A stretch of DNA of 64,000 nucleotides from Leptospira ainlahdjerensis (GCF_016919175.1 NZ_JAFFPU010000011.1:34195-98194); one strand, 5' to 3'; numbered from the stretch's first letter, positions 1 to 14,305 are shown. Program-made: numbers and translations. Notes: a model not told the origin generated them from the letters alone.

Positions 1-1439
<1,439 letters not shown>

Positions 1440-1470
1440 TTTCATTCCCCCTACCTGCAAGTAAAAATCT

Positions 1471-2487
1471 ATGACAAGCCCGGCAAAGTTCGATCTCAAA
1501 TTAACGCATTCCGAGCGTTTGCAGGTCAAAATTCTCAAATTCAAAAATTGGTTTCGTAAATTCAAAGAGAGCGGGTCCAAAAAGATCTCTTTTTTACTCG
1601 TTCCACACAGTCACGAGAACGTAATTCGGATCGAACTGAACGTTTTTATGGCTTGGTTCCTTGGAATCCTCTTAGGATCGATTCTCGCCCTCGCTTTCGT
1701 CTTTCTTTCCTATCTCAACTTCTTCTATCGACCCGACGAGGACCTTTTTCAGAAAAGCGATGAGAACGTAAGTCAATATCTTTACTATGATATGCTCCTC
1801 CAAGACGCCAAAAAGGAGATTCGAGGTCTGGAAAGAAAAACCGAGCAGTTGAACCTCGTGGCTTGGGACGAGGTTCCTTGGAAGCGGATTCTTACCTACG
1901 AAGTGATCCCCGAGTTTCGGCTCAAAAAGGAGATCCCGGATTCCGAGACCAATCTCGAACTCTATAAGAATACGGTGGAAGGCTTTGCCGCTCAGAACAT
2001 AGAACTCTTCCGAATTCGGCAGGCCTTTGAAAACGCATTCGATTATCTTGAAGAAAGAGAATCCATTCTCTACGCATTGCCCAGGGGACGACCTCTCAAA
2101 CCAGGAGTTGGATTTGTTTCCTCCACGTTCGGAGGAAGGGTCGATCCATTCGGTCTTGTCGTATTGGGAGAGCATCACTCGGGTGTGGACTTTGCTTCTT
2201 CCGAGGGAACTCCGATCTACGCGACCGCTCCCGGAATCGTAGTAGAATCCGGACAATCTTCCGGAGGATTGGGAAAGAACATTCGGATCAATCACTTAAA
2301 CGGAATCTTTACCGTCTACGGTCACTGTTCTCAGATTCTTGTAGAAAAGAATCAGGTCGTAAAACGAGGAGATCTCATCGGTCTCGTCGGCTCGACCGGA
2401 AAGGCGACGGGGCCTCACGTGCACTACGAGGTTCACATGGGACAAGATCCGCCTCTGGATCCGGCGGAATTCATCAACATCGAGTGA
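1471..2487 (+). CDS. Membrane-anchored M23 family peptidase
   Basis: This is a 338-residue LytM/M23 zinc endopeptidase, expected to cut peptidoglycan cross-links or to act as a regulator of division hydrolases. There is a basic N-terminus, one transmembrane segment at about residues 53-75, a charged probably helical linker, and a C-terminal M23 domain. The metal-binding set is complete: HHSGVD at 235-240 supplies the first His and the Asp, and HVH at 316-318 supplies the last His, with GHC between them. A complete site argues for an active enzyme in the periplasm rather than an EnvC-like degenerate activator. The next gene on the same strand is the Lgt-like gene 160 bp downstream. Confidence 0.88.
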   Translation: MTSPAKFDLKLTHSERLQVKILKFKNWFRKFKESGSKKISFLLVPHSHENVIRIELNVFMAWFLGILLGSILALAFVFLSYLNFFYRPDEDLFQKSDENVSQYLYYDMLLQDAKKEIRGLERKTEQLNLVAWDEVPWKRILTYEVIPEFRLKKEIPDSETNLELYKNTVEGFAAQNIELFRIRQAFENAFDYLEERESILYALPRGRPLKPGVGFVSSTFGGRVDPFGLVVLGEHHSGVDFASSEGTPIYATAPGIVVESGQSSGGLGKNIRINHLNGIFTVYGHCSQILVEKNQVVKRGDLIGLVGSTGKATGPHVHYEVHMGQDPPLDPAEFINIE

Positions 2488-2646
2488 TTCTTCCAAAAAA
2501 AAGAAAAAAGACCAAAGTTTTCTTTTCCTCGTTCCTCGTTTTTTAAAAAAGAATTCCATTTTTCAAATGTTTCAAGAGGCCTTTGTCTTTTTCAAAAAAG
2601 GATTATGGGTTGATCCATTCCTGCAATCGAGAGAATTGGTTACACT

Positions 2647-3579
<933 letters not shown>

Positions 3580-3710
3580 TTGGAATCGTTTCTTTCGAAC
3601 GACTTTGAAAGGCCAGGGAACCAAGGCTCAGTTTTTTTAGTACCGACGGCTCGTTCCCGCCCGACCATTCTCTAACCTTAGCTGCAAGTATTTTGCATCT
3701 CAAGAATGAG

Positions 3711-3906
3711 TCTGTCGGAACTCCGACAATTCTACCGTGAAAGTCGCGGGCCCCGCCCGATTTTCGGGTGGAGGGGTGGGTGGTGGAAAAAAACACGGGG
3801 GACTTTCCTATATCACAAAATTCTAATTTTGCAAGAAAAAAGTCCCGTGTAGGAACTCCTAAAAAATTCTTCCTCGTAAAGACGATTCTCGTTATATCTC
3901 CTCTCA
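3711..3906. repeat. Interspersed intergenic repeat, copy A
   Basis: About 195 bp that can be read almost base for base in copy B (7246-7445) and more loosely in copy C (21361-21528). Shared order: TGTCGGAACTCCGACA dyad, CGTGAAAGTCGCG, a CCCGCC/GGGTGGAGG hairpin, GGACTTTCCT, ATCACAAAATTCT, TTTTGCAAGAA, then a second dyad TGTAGGAACTCCTA. It has no reading frame shared between copies and no transposase, so it is non-coding. Confidence 0.8.
3713..3728. repeat. Dyad type 2 (TGTCGGAACTCCGACA)
   Basis: A 16-bp near-perfect palindrome, six-base arms TGTCGG/CCGACA around AACT. The same sequence recurs at 7248, and arm variants recur through the intergenic regions of the window. Confidence 0.75.
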
Positions 3907-4472
3907 ACCTGCGCGCGGGTTCTATGATACTCGCTCTCCCGTTTAACCGTATATTAGAAAATCAAAATCTTACCTTCAAGACTGAGAATGTAGGAACTCA
4001 CACTTTTCTGGAACGGTCTAGGAATTCCTAAAAATCGAATCCGTTCTCAATCGTAGGAGCTCATACGGGAAGGAAGCGATTTTTATAAAACGAAATTCTT
4101 TTCATCCTTTGAGGAATTTGGGTTCGATTCTTATGCCTCCGATTCTAAAAACAAAACGTTTGTCCTAACATCTGAGAAGGACACGGATTCGACCTTTCGA
4201 ATATTTCAGTGAGAAAACGGGGAGTTCCCACAAGGAATCGCAGTTTTACGGTTCTGGTCGTTTTAGACCGCGAGATCCCGGGTCGATTCTTATAGGAGTT
4301 CCAACAAATTTCAGTCCTTTCAGGGTGAAAGAACTTTCTCACCGACGATTGCGATCCCGTTCGTATAGGAGTTCCTACGTTCCGAGTTTTAAAAGCCGAG
4401 CCCCGATTGAAAAGGGAATCGAAGTCAGTATAGATTCGAATTCTCGGGAAAGATTTTTCCTGATCGAGAATT
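3907..4472. other. Non-coding stretch with scattered type 2 dyads
   Basis: No convincing gene is visible. Degenerate type 2 dyads occur near 3989 (TGTAGGAACTCACAC), 4052, 4230 (GGAGTTCCCACAA), 4290 and 4366-4377 (TAGGAGTTCCTA). The region separates the convergent Lgt-like gene and the small membrane protein gene. Confidence 0.5.
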
Positions 4473-4685
4473 CTATGTTCTTTTTCCCAAAAGTTCCGCT
4501 CGTAATTTTCGATTCGCTCTCAGAAGTTGAAAGACGAAACCGATGAGAATCAAAGTAAAAAGAGGCCAGATCACGCAAAAGATATAAACGTTGATTTCGT
4601 TGTAAGTAATCCCAAAAACTTTCGCCCAAAAAATCAATACATCCACACACCAGTCGAAAATCGAATCAATCGAAGAAAGTTTCAT
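4473..4685 (-). CDS. Small membrane protein downstream of dsbD
   Basis: A 70-residue protein with one strong transmembrane segment at about residues 31-54, preceded by an amphipathic N-terminus and followed by a basic tail (RANRKLRAELLGKR). No family is recognised. The case for it being real is its translation signal: AGGAGAG lies 8 bases before the ATG at 4685 and overlaps the stop codon of dsbD, so the two genes are probably co-transcribed and perhaps translationally coupled. It could be an accessory subunit of DsbD or simply a small membrane protein; function is unknown. Confidence 0.65.
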   Translation of the reverse strand: MKLSSIDSIFDWCVDVLIFWAKVFGITYNEINVYIFCVIWPLFTLILIGFVFQLLRANRKLRAELLGKRT

Positions 4686-4698
4686 CCAGTAATCTCTC

Positions 4699-6084
4699 CT
4701 AATGTCGTTCTTTTAGAGTTTGGATCATGGTCTTCGTATCCTGATAATCCGTGGTCTTATACAAAAGATTCCCCTCTTCGTCCAAGATCACAAAAAAAGG
4801 AAGACCGATTTTTAATTCTTCAAAACGAGGATCTCTTGCGAAGGTCTCAAAAATCGGATCGTCGTCTTTAACCTTTAAAAGAACCGCACTCTGCAAAGCC
4901 TCGTTCAGAGAAGAATCCGAAAGTGTCAATTCCTCGAATGCTTTACAGTTCGTGCACCAATCCGCATAAAAATCGATGAATACTTTTTTCCCGCTATCCT
5001 TTCCTTCCCCATAAGCCTTTTCGGGGAGTCGAAACCAAGTCAGATTTCCTTTTGTCTCCGTTTCAGAAACGCCTGAAGTTTTGACTCCTCCTGGACCGTT
5101 CGAAAGAAGAATAACAAGCCCTGCCGCGGACAGGACAACTCCGCCTAAGAAGAGAGTCTTCTTCATTCTTTTGTATTTGTCCCAATCTTCGGGAAGAAAA
5201 AAGTAAAGACAGACGAGAAGAATTAAAATTCCGGTCGCTGCCAGAGGAATCGAACGATCCAAAAATCCCCAACCCGAAAGCGCCTTTTGAAAATAAGTAT
5301 AAGAAAAATAGAATACAAAAAAACCAAGAACCCATTGGATCCAACGCATCCATTTTCCTGATTTTGGAAGACTGAGCCCGAACACTCCGATCATCAAAAA
5401 GGGAAAGCCCAATCCTATCCCGAAAAGGAACATCTTAAAGGATGCAAGAAGAATGGAGCCGATCGAGATCGCACCCGAACCAGCGGTGATCTGCAAGAGG
5501 ATCGCGACTACGACGGGACCGACACAGGGAGAAGAAAGAAGTCCCGCCCCCATTCCAAGGAGAAAGGTCCCTTTACAACCTTGCCCGGTTTTGACCTCCT
5601 TGGACTGGAAAAAAGGGAGATGAATCAGATCCAGAGAAGCGAGCGCCAAGAGAAAAATGAGAATCGAGAGTGCGAGGTTGGTGAACGGATAACGTAGAAT
5701 CACGTTAAACGCTCCTCCCGAAAAACCTGCAATCAAACCGAAACACCAATAAACCGCGACAAGTCCTAAATAATAGACCGCCGGATGAAGAATCTTAGGG
5801 GATCCTTCGCCTCTCGCTCTCACGATCCCGACCGTAATCGGATAAAGAGGATAGACGCAGGGAAGAAGACTTGCGAGAACTCCTCCTGCAATGAGAACAA
5901 AGGCGGTGGTCCATTCTAAACCTCCGCCTGCTACCCCGGAAGAAACCGATTTTTGCAGCCCCTCGAACCAAGAGAGCGAAAGTTCTTCGGCGGAAAGGGA
6001 AAATGTGATGAGAAAAAAGGACAGAAATCCCAGGACCAGAAATCTAATCTTCGAATTCTTATGTTGCTGGGTTTTTAATAACAC
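4699..6084 (-). CDS. dsbD: Thiol:disulfide interchange protein DsbD (lacks N-terminal alpha domain)
   Basis: A 461-residue inner-membrane electron carrier that moves reducing power from cytoplasmic thioredoxin to periplasmic substrates. After an N-terminal hydrophobic segment and only about 35 residues of linker comes the CcdA/DsbD transmembrane domain of eight predicted helices, with the two redox cysteines in LLPCVYP (Cys76) and SSPCVGP (Cys187). The C-terminal periplasmic thioredoxin domain has WCTNC (Cys377, Cys380). E. coli DsbD has a further periplasmic immunoglobulin-like alpha domain of about 120 residues in front of the membrane part; it is missing here, so a separate partner must receive the electrons. 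The small membrane protein gene follows immediately. Confidence 0.9.
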   Translation of the reverse strand: MLLKTQQHKNSKIRFLVLGFLSFFLITFSLSAEELSLSWFEGLQKSVSSGVAGGGLEWTTAFVLIAGGVLASLLPCVYPLYPITVGIVRARGEGSPKILHPAVYYLGLVAVYWCFGLIAGFSGGAFNVILRYPFTNLALSILIFLLALASLDLIHLPFFQSKEVKTGQGCKGTFLLGMGAGLLSSPCVGPVVVAILLQITAGSGAISIGSILLASFKMFLFGIGLGFPFLMIGVFGLSLPKSGKWMRWIQWVLGFFVFYFSYTYFQKALSGWGFLDRSIPLAATGILILLVCLYFFLPEDWDKYKRMKKTLFLGGVVLSAAGLVILLSNGPGGVKTSGVSETETKGNLTWFRLPEKAYGEGKDSGKKVFIDFYADWCTNCKAFEELTLSDSSLNEALQSAVLLKVKDDDPIFETFARDPRFEELKIGLPFFVILDEEGNLLYKTTDYQDTKTMIQTLKERH

Positions 6085-6368
6085 GGATCCAATGACCAGG
6101 AAAAAAAACTAAAACTTCATCCAAGAAACAATGCTTTTGCGAAAAAATGAGGGGTCAACCCGATTCCTGGCAAAGACGCGCTTGAACTCGTAGTTTAGAC
6201 TCCGAGCCTTTCTAAAAGGATTTTTTTTTAGATTCTAAATTCGAAAAGGACACCCCGTTTGGAGAATGAAAAGATCTCCGCGTTTCGAAAAACCGGACGG
6301 ACTTTCCGACCGATTTCAAGGGATTCCCGGCTCACCTAAAAAACGAAATCTGCCGAAAATCAAAAAGA

Positions 6369-7097
<729 letters not shown>

Positions 7098-7245
7098 AGC
7101 GCAAAGAAATCGTGTGAGTTCCTACGAGACGCGGTGCGGATAATCTACTTGCAATATTCCCTTGTTGCAGATCGCCCCCTATGTTTTTCCCGCCACCCAA
7201 GTTCGGAATAACCTTTCCCCCGAGTTGCCTAAATCTTCAGAAAAA

Positions 7246-7445
7246 CCTGTCGGAACTCCGACAACTCTTCCGTGAAAGTCGCGCGCCCCACCCAAATTTC
7301 GGGTGGAGGGGTGGGTGGCGGGAAAAACCACTGCGGACTTTCCTCTATCACAAAATTCTCATTTTTGCAAGAATAAATTCCCGTGTAGGAACTCACACAA
7401 ACCCCTTTTATAGGGACGATTCCCGTCGTCTCTCCTCTGAATCCC
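7246..7445. repeat. Interspersed intergenic repeat, copy B
   Basis: About 200 bp that match copy A (3711-3906) over their whole length with few changes. It starts with the type 2 dyad at 7248, holds the CACCC/GGGTGG hairpin, and a second type 2 dyad (TGTAGGAACTCACACA) begins 136 bp after the first; in copy A the spacing is 135 bp. The upstream TTTTTCCCGCCACCC near 7184 is an inverted copy of GGGTGGCGGGAAAAA near 7313. Confidence 0.8.
7248..7263. repeat. Dyad type 2 (TGTCGGAACTCCGACA)
   Basis: Identical 16-mer to that at 3713-3728, at the same place in the interspersed repeat. Confidence 0.75.
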
Positions 7446-7454
7446 AAAAAAATC

Positions 7455-7470
7455 TCTCGGAACTCCGACA
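7455..7470. repeat. Dyad type 2, one-base variant (TCTCGGAACTCCGACA)
   Basis: Differs from the 7248 site in one outer base. It begins 71 bp after the dyad at 7384, the same spacing as the period of the array at 42.9 kb. Confidence 0.6.
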
Positions 7471-7486
7471 TAACCTCTTTGAAAAT

Positions 7487-7518
7487 AAAAAAGCCCGACT
7501 TTTACGCCGGGCTTTTTT
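7487..7518 (-). terminator. Rho-independent terminator, probably of glnA
   Basis: An 11-bp stem AAAAAAGCCCG/CGGGCTTTTTT with a 10-nt loop, ending in a T tract on either strand. It lies 52 bp past the glnA stop and about 390 bp past the convergent gene at 6369, and could serve both. Confidence 0.8.
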
Positions 7519-7569
7519 ATTTTTCTTAAACGAGACGAGCGCTTCCCTAAAGGTCCGCGCTCACCCAAA

Positions 7570-9005
<1,436 letters not shown>

Positions 9006-9065
9006 TGTCTTCGAGTATTAATAACTAATCTCTAATTCACGCTCAGCGTGCGTCTGTAGATTCGA

Positions 9066-9081
9066 TGCAAATTTCGTACCA
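9066..9081 (-). promoter_or_regulatory. Sigma-54 (-24/-12) promoter of glnA
   Basis: Read on the minus strand the sequence is TGGTACGAAATTTGCA, a full match to the sigma-54 consensus TGGYAYR-N4-TTGCW with the invariant GG and GC 10 bp apart. The predicted start is near 9055, giving a leader of about 64 nt before the glnA ATG. The spot, the orientation and the known link between sigma-54 and nitrogen assimilation all agree. No clear NtrC-type enhancer site was recognised upstream. Confidence 0.75.
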
Positions 9082-9318
9082 TTGGATGGAAATCCACGGT
9101 TTTCCGAAAAAAAGAGTCAGTTCTACTCTTTGGATCCGTTTTGAAGACGAATCCGGAATCAGAGTAAAATTCCTTGAACGACAGGCAAGCCCTAAAATAC
9201 AATGCGGTAGCAGATTTTATCTTTTTTCCAATCCCGTTGGCAACTAGCTTAAATTTCGTACAGACCCGGTACCGAGAATTTACATTCTGCATAAATATTA
9301 TCCAGCAATGAGAACCAG

Positions 9319-10605
9319 ATGAAACAGATTCAATTCCTGACCGAAGCGGCACTAACGAAAATGGTCGACCGAGAAACGATGGAAGTCTTATTCTCAAAAA
9401 ATCAGAGCTCTGAAATCGCTCTGAAAGAATTCTATCGCCAATTGAAACATTGGGCCGGGGAACAGAACGCAAATTATTGTATCGAATTTCCGGAAACAGC
9501 AATCGAACGATCGCCGCTTCCCGATTTGTTACGCGACATGGATCGTTCCATTCAAACCCTATCAGAGTTTTCCAATTCTTCCCATAAAAAAAATCCGTCC
9601 GCGACCTTTCCAGCCTTTGTCTGGAAGAATTTGTTTTACTTTCCTTTCTTTTCCAAAGAAGAATCCATTGCGTCCAAGATTTCTTTTCTGGAGGAAAAAA
9701 TTCAGGCCGAACGATTCCGAAAGACAAAGAAGAATGATGAGTTGCGGATCTTTCAGTTGGAGTTTTTGATTTCTTCGGAAACAAACGATTCTTTGGAAAG
9801 AATTCTGGAAGCGGAAATTCCAGAGAACTTCGTGGAAAGAATTTTAGAAAGGGGAAATCAAAAAATTCTCATCACACCGAAACTCGGGGCTGTGCAGAGT
9901 TTGTTTGCGATCTATCTTTTTAAAGAATGTATTTCCGATCTCGAATTTACATTTCAGAGTATAAGAATCGATCTTTCTAGGATGAAAAAAATTCTTCCCG
10001 TTTGGATCGAACGTTCGGGAAGCGTCCTCGCCGGACTCGATTTTGAAAACGCTCCCGTTTATGAAGAATCGTCTCTGGAGATTACGATTGCTCCTTGGCT
10101 CAGCGCGTCTTTTGTATTCTTAGTTTTAAATTCTTCGATCTTGGATGCTTGGGAAAAATGGGAATCCGGAAATTCCACGATTTCAATTTCAAATTCGATT
10201 TCGAAATTTACGAAAAGTGAATCCTGGCGAGATCTAACGGAACATCGTTTTGCGGCCCGCATCGCGAGACATTTGGAAAACGAGGAGAAGTTCTTTTTCG
10301 ATCTTCTTCAGAAAGAATTCGAAGTTTCCAAAAAAATCTTGGATTCTCACTTGGAAGTTCGTAAAGAAGAATTGGAAGAGATCGAAATTCCGGAACTCTT
10401 GGATCGTCTTAAGATCATCCAAGAATCTTCTCAGAACATTTCCGCAGACGAATCCACAAAGGAAGAATGGAGATCTCTCCAATCTGCGACAAACGATCTG
10501 ATTCTTCAAAAATGGAAGGAACGAAACTCTCTCTCGACGAAAAAAATTGACGAAATCGCAAACATTTCTTCCTGGAAAACTCTGATCGAAATCTGGAAAT
10601 CCTGA
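9319..10605 (+). CDS. Hypothetical protein, 428 residues
   Basis: No family is recognised. It is a soluble protein with no signal peptide or membrane segment, rich in Glu, Lys, Ser and Phe. The N-terminal third has a short aromatic patch (FVWKNLFYFPFF at about 98-109), and the last third is charged and probably coiled-coil (EEKFFFDLLQKEFEVSKKIL and following). Codon use and composition look like the neighbouring genes. It is divergent from glnA and shares its 327-bp upstream region; the tRNA-Met gene follows 76 bp downstream. A nitrogen-linked role would be guesswork. Confidence 0.75.
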   Translation: MKQIQFLTEAALTKMVDRETMEVLFSKNQSSEIALKEFYRQLKHWAGEQNANYCIEFPETAIERSPLPDLLRDMDRSIQTLSEFSNSSHKKNPSATFPAFVWKNLFYFPFFSKEESIASKISFLEEKIQAERFRKTKKNDELRIFQLEFLISSETNDSLERILEAEIPENFVERILERGNQKILITPKLGAVQSLFAIYLFKECISDLEFTFQSIRIDLSRMKKILPVWIERSGSVLAGLDFENAPVYEESSLEITIAPWLSASFVFLVLNSSILDAWEKWESGNSTISISNSISKFTKSESWRDLTEHRFAARIARHLENEEKFFFDLLQKEFEVSKKILDSHLEVRKEELEEIEIPELLDRLKIIQESSQNISADESTKEEWRSLQSATNDLILQKWKERNSLSTKKIDEIANISSWKTLIEIWKS

Positions 10606-10618
10606 ATCTCAAGAAACC

Positions 10619-10648
10619 TTGACAGGCCGATTCCCTTCAAAAAAATAG
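10619..10648 (+). promoter_or_regulatory. Possible sigma-70 promoter of the tRNA gene
   Basis: A perfect -35 hexamer TTGACA at 10619-10624 lies about 60 bp before the tRNA. The -10 element is poor (A-rich AAAAAT/AAATAG at 10641-10648), so this is tentative. Confidence 0.35.
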
Positions 10649-10678
10649 CACTGGAACCGACTTGTCGGGTCCAATAAT

Positions 10679-10757
<79 letters not shown>

Positions 10758-10775
10758 AGTTTCAAGGAGAAGACA

Positions 10776-11060
10776 TTGAAATATCTCTTTCTAATGATTC
10801 TTTCTTTCTTCCTTCTGGCTCAGTCTGCGCCAGCTCAGTCTCCGGTCTGTAGCGAAATCTGCGGATTCTATTCGGGTTGTGTGGAGCAAAACGCTCCGAG
10901 AAAGTTAAGCGCGGACGAAAAAACAAAGGTAAAAGCCGGTTGTTTGAATTCCTGCAAAAAACACTCGCAGGCAGTTGCGGCATGTTTCGAAAACCACAAG
11001 AACCAATGCAAACCGTTTAACGATTGTATCGTAAACGCTTATAACTCGAATAAAAAATAG
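10776..11060 (+). CDS. Small secreted Cys-rich protein
   Basis: A 94-residue precursor with a signal peptide (residues 1 to about 20, AQSAPAQ) and a mature part with eight cysteines (CSEIC, GC, AGCLNSC, AAC, NQC, NDC), which suggests a disulfide-stabilised periplasmic or exported protein. It resembles the small Leptospira Cys-rich protein families of unknown function. The start is a TTG at 10776, chosen because AAGGAG at 10764-10769 is ideally spaced and it completes the basic end of the signal peptide; the next ATG at 10794 would truncate it. It lies just after tRNA-Met and may share its transcript, ending at a strong terminator. Confidence 0.82.
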   Translation: MKYLFLMILSFFLLAQSAPAQSPVCSEICGFYSGCVEQNAPRKLSADEKTKVKAGCLNSCKKHSQAVAACFENHKNQCKPFNDCIVNAYNSNKK

Positions 11061-11094
11061 AACGATCGGATCCAAGATCCTTTCGTTTGAATTC

Positions 11095-11127
11095 AAAAGA
11101 GCGGGTTTTTCTCCCGCTCTTTTTTTA
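11095..11127 (+). terminator. Rho-independent terminator
   Basis: An 11-bp stem AAAAGAGCGGG/CCCGCTCTTTT followed by a T run, 34 bp after the stop of the Cys-rich protein gene. Confidence 0.9.
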
Positions 11128-11221
11128 TACCTTTTTGAAATTCAAAAAATGATAAAATTTTGACCGATCCGATTTTTGAAAAAAGATCAAAATGTTTGAA
11201 AGTGATTTTTGAGAGAGAATT

Positions 11222-11299
11222 TTGTTCCGGCTGATTCTAAGAATTGGCTCCAAAATTTTGGCTGTAGGAAGTCTTACGTTGTCGCCCTACACGGAACAA
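11222..11299. other. Possible structured RNA or DNA element
   Basis: An outer stem TTGTTCCG (11222-11229) / CGGAACAA (11292-11299) encloses a self-complementary CCAAAATTTTGG (11250-11261) and a stem TGTAGG (11263-11268) / CCTACA (11286-11291) that abuts the outer stem. There is no reading frame. It could be a small RNA or a decayed repeat. Confidence 0.3.
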
Positions 11300-11333
11300 T
11301 CCAAAATCTCACTAAGTCGGATGTAACATCGAT

Positions 11334-11349
11334 TGTGGGAACTCTCACA
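11334..11349. repeat. Dyad type 2 (TGTGGGAACTCTCACA)
   Basis: The G/C arm variant of the type 2 dyad; its reverse complement is the form TGTGAGAGTTCCCACA found at 33879 and in the 71-bp array. Confidence 0.7.
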
Positions 11350-11752
11350 TAGCTTATTATAAATTTCGAATGAAACGGGTTCTACGGCACCAAGCGCTTT
11401 GCAAGCCAAGACCAAAATCTCGACAGAAACCGATTTCAACGGGAAGGTGAATTCGTCAGAGTTCCCACAAATTCGGCGCTTTTACCGGCTTGCCGTGATC
11501 AAACGGACAGATCTTCAATAGATTCTTCTTAGGAGTTCCTACGCGCATCCTCATTTTTGGGTAAATCGGGAAGCTCGATTTGCGGATAACTGCGATCCCG
11601 ATAAACGAAAGAATACATTCTTCCACATTCTAAAAAAAGGAAGTTCCGCAAGTTCTGACTCTCTTATCATTTCCGTTCCTTCAAGAAATCGCCACTCGAA
11701 AACTTTCCGACGCAAGCTCGGAAATTGAAACACACTCTTACCAAAAGAAGAA
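11350..11752. other. Non-coding stretch before the thiH 3' end
   Basis: No gene is visible. Two further degenerate type 2 dyads occur near 11458 (GAGTTCCCACA) and 11529 (AGGAGTTCCTACG). Confidence 0.45.
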
Positions 11753-12886
11753 TCAAAAACATTCTTTCGTTCGCAACAAGGCCCGATCGAAATCTTTAAA
11801 GACCGGATCCAGTCCCGATTTTTTGAGAGAAAAAACGATCTCTGAAACGGAACGATCATCCTCGATCTCGAATTGTTTCAACGCTCCGGAATTGGAATAC
11901 CCGCCTGGTTCCGTTTTTGATTCCACGGACATACTCGTAATTCCGAGAGTCGCGAGATGGTCTCGTAGAGTTTTGGATTCTCTCGTAGAAAGAACGAGTC
12001 CGATATCCGGAAAGGAGATTCTAAGTGCGAATAGATACCGGACGAAATCCCGATCGTTTACGGGAACGATTTTCTGAAAGTCCCCGGCCGCAGGCCGCAT
12101 TCTCGGAAGAGAGATCTGGAACGATGTCTTCCAATATTTTAATATTAGATATTTTGCATGTTCTCCGAGCTTATACAATTCTCCCAGAGGATCGGAAAGC
12201 CCCAAAAGAGCGCCGAGCCCGATCCTTCGAAAGCCGGCCTTCCCTCCTCGATCCGGTGCTTCCAAACGATAACTCATATTTTTTTTGATTCCACGGTAGT
12301 GATTTTCTGTATAAACTTCTCGATCATAAGTTTCTTGATAAACGATCAGAGCTTCGACTCCGGAAGCGATCACGGTTTTATAGTCGTCCGTATCCAAAGG
12401 ATAGATTTCGATCGCGAGAGAATCGAATGATTCTCTTAGAATCGAAATCGCTCGGAGAATATAGTCCAAATTGGTTTTACTATAATCTTCTCCAGTAAGA
12501 ATCACAAGATGACGAATCCCCTTCGACTGAAGAACCGCCGCCTCTTTTCGTATTTCATCTTCGGTGAGCGTTTTTCTCGGAATTTTATTCTCGTAACTAA
12601 ATCCGCAGTAGAGACAAGAAGAACGGCATTCGTTGGAAAGATACAGAGGCATAAAAAGTTGAATCGTATTTCCGAATCTTTCTTTTTTGATTTTTTTCGA
12701 AAGAAATGCCATCGGTTCGAGATACGAGGAAGCGGAAGGTGAAACAAGAGAAAGATAATCTTGAAAGTCGAGAGAAAGTCCGCGGGTTGCCTGATGAAGC
12801 GCTTTCTCTACGTCTTCTTTTTTTTTGGACCGAATGATTTCCGAACCGGCTGCAAAAGGAGTTTGATCAAAAATCTCCGTGAACAT
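11753..12886 (-). CDS. thiH: 2-iminoacetate synthase (tyrosine lyase)
   Basis: A 377-residue radical SAM enzyme that splits tyrosine into p-cresol and dehydroglycine, the C2-N source for the thiamine thiazole ring. The cluster-binding motif is [12 protein letters not shown] with Cys87, Cys91 and Cys94, followed by the radical SAM barrel and the C-terminal region typical of ThiH. Use of ThiH rather than the oxygen-dependent ThiO is visible from this gene choice. Its start overlaps the end of thiG by 20 bp, so the two are co-transcribed, with thiG first. Confidence 0.93.
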   Translation of the reverse strand: MFTEIFDQTPFAAGSEIIRSKKKEDVEKALHQATRGLSLDFQDYLSLVSPSASSYLEPMAFLSKKIKKERFGNTIQLFMPLYLSNECRSSCLYCGFSYENKIPRKTLTEDEIRKEAAVLQSKGIRHLVILTGEDYSKTNLDYILRAISILRESFDSLAIEIYPLDTDDYKTVIASGVEALIVYQETYDREVYTENHYRGIKKNMSYRLEAPDRGGKAGFRRIGLGALLGLSDPLGELYKLGEHAKYLILKYWKTSFQISLPRMRPAAGDFQKIVPVNDRDFVRYLFALRISFPDIGLVLSTRESKTLRDHLATLGITSMSVESKTEPGGYSNSGALKQFEIEDDRSVSEIVFSLKKSGLDPVFKDFDRALLRTKECF

Positions 12887-13694
12887 TTCTTTCCTCTTCG
12901 TCTAAAAAACCCGTGAGAGGACTCGAGGCCGAAGCTTCCCATTGAAACTTCGATCCTCTTCCGGAATAAAGACGTCCGATTCTTCCGGCCTCGGTTGCAA
13001 GTTTAAATGCCTTCGCGATCTCCACCGGATCTTTTGCGATCGCGATCGCGGTGTTTACAAGAACGGCGTCCGCACCGAGTTCCATGGCTTCGGCCGCGTG
13101 AGAAGGAAGTCCGAGCCCGGCATCTACGACGACCGGAATTTTGGATTGAGAGATGATGATTTCTAAATTGGTTCTTGTGGAAATTCCCAAATTGGATCCG
13201 ATCGGTGAACCCAAAGGCATTACGGTTGCACAACCCGCGTCCTCCAGATGTTTGCAAAGAATCGGATCGGCATTGATGTAAGGAAGCACCTTAAAACCTT
13301 CTTGGACGAGGATCTTAGCCGCCTTAAGAGTTTCGATCGGATCGGGAAGAAGATAGACCGGATCCGGTGTCACTTCCAACTTTACCCAATCTCCAGCGCC
13401 CAATTCCCTCGCGAGAATGGCGAGACGCACCGCCTCTTCCGCATTGCGCGCTCCGCTCGTATTTGCGAGAAGAAGGATCCGATCTCGATCGATATGGGAA
13501 AGAATATCGTCTTCGGGAGATTCTAAATCGACTCTTCTGAGCGCGACCGTAACCACTTCGGTTTCGGAAGCTTCGATCGCCCTTTGCATAATATCGCCGG
13601 AAGAAAACTTTCCGGTTCCGAGAAAGAGCCTGGAGCGAAAGATCCGTCCCGCGATTACGAGAGAATCCGAATTTTCTTTGGGGGAAGTTGACAT
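12867..13694 (-). CDS. thiG: Thiazole synthase
   Basis: ThiG condenses deoxyxylulose phosphate, dehydroglycine and ThiS-thiocarboxylate sulfur into the thiazole of thiamine. The TIM-barrel signature is clear: [10 protein letters not shown], the Schiff-base Lys105 in GDWVKLEV, and [20 protein letters not shown] and [11 protein letters not shown] near the end. The ATG at 13694 (275 residues) is chosen; the frame stays open 180 bp further to 13874, but that stretch is basic, has no ThiS-like features and no C-terminal Gly-Gly. Upstream bases before 13694 give only a weak AGAAG. No thiS gene and no TPP riboswitch were found next to it. Confidence 0.92.
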   Translation of the reverse strand: MSTSPKENSDSLVIAGRIFRSRLFLGTGKFSSGDIMQRAIEASETEVVTVALRRVDLESPEDDILSHIDRDRILLLANTSGARNAEEAVRLAILARELGAGDWVKLEVTPDPVYLLPDPIETLKAAKILVQEGFKVLPYINADPILCKHLEDAGCATVMPLGSPIGSNLGISTRTNLEIIISQSKIPVVVDAGLGLPSHAAEAMELGADAVLVNTAIAIAKDPVEIAKAFKLATEAGRIGRLYSGRGSKFQWEASASSPLTGFLDEEERNVHGDF

Positions 13695-14305
13695 TCTTCT
13701 GTAGAGATCTTCGGAAGCGGCCCGCTCGTCAAGAAGGCTTCTTGAAAACGAGCTCTTACTTTTTACTATTTTGGATTGAGGAATGAGAACTCTCAGTTCT
13801 TTGAACGGAAGTTTTTTACGACCTCGCCGGTTTCTTTGGAGAATCGAATCGGAAAACGATCGAACGAAATCCAAGCGAAATTTTGTCTTTTTTAGAAGTA
13901 AGGACTTCTCCGGGGCTAGTTTGACTTCGATTGAAACACAATTACTTCCGAAAAAGGAGACTGACTTTTTTTCCTTCCTCCGTGTTTTTTTAGTCAGCTT
14001 TGTTTATAATTTCCGAATGGCCGATTCAGGAAATAAAAGCCCTGCTTTCTTACTTCTTTTTTTACAAGTAAGTAAATTGACTCAATTGACTTACTTTCAT
14101 TTTCAAGAACGGTCGTTCATTACTCTTTTCAAATAGAAAGTATTTCGGTCATACTCGTATGATGCTCGCGTTTTATAACTTTTATAACTTTTTTTTTAAA
14201 GAACTAATGATTCCTATCTATTTATCAGTCAGTTAAAAAGGAAAGAAAATTTCCGGAATCGAAACTTTCAGTCAAATTCTACAAAGTGTCCTCCGAGCCA
14301 GAACT
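13695..14305. other. Intergenic region between divergent thiG and HD-GYP genes
   Basis: It holds the promoters of both genes. The right part (about 14030-14240) is notably A+T-rich. I looked for TPP riboswitch conserved blocks on the minus strand and saw none, and no small gene is convincing. Confidence 0.45.

Noticed and set aside
9065..9247. 60-residue frame between glnA and the 428-residue protein gene
   Set aside because: It covers the sigma-54 site, has no ribosome site and reads as chance.
13695..13874. ThiS fused to the N-terminus of ThiG
   Set aside because: No ubiquitin-like pattern and no terminal Gly-Gly; upstream frames also contain none.
13695..14305. TPP riboswitch upstream of thiG
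   Set aside because: A CTGAGA word occurs near 13791 on the minus strand, but the other conserved TPP riboswitch blocks are missing.
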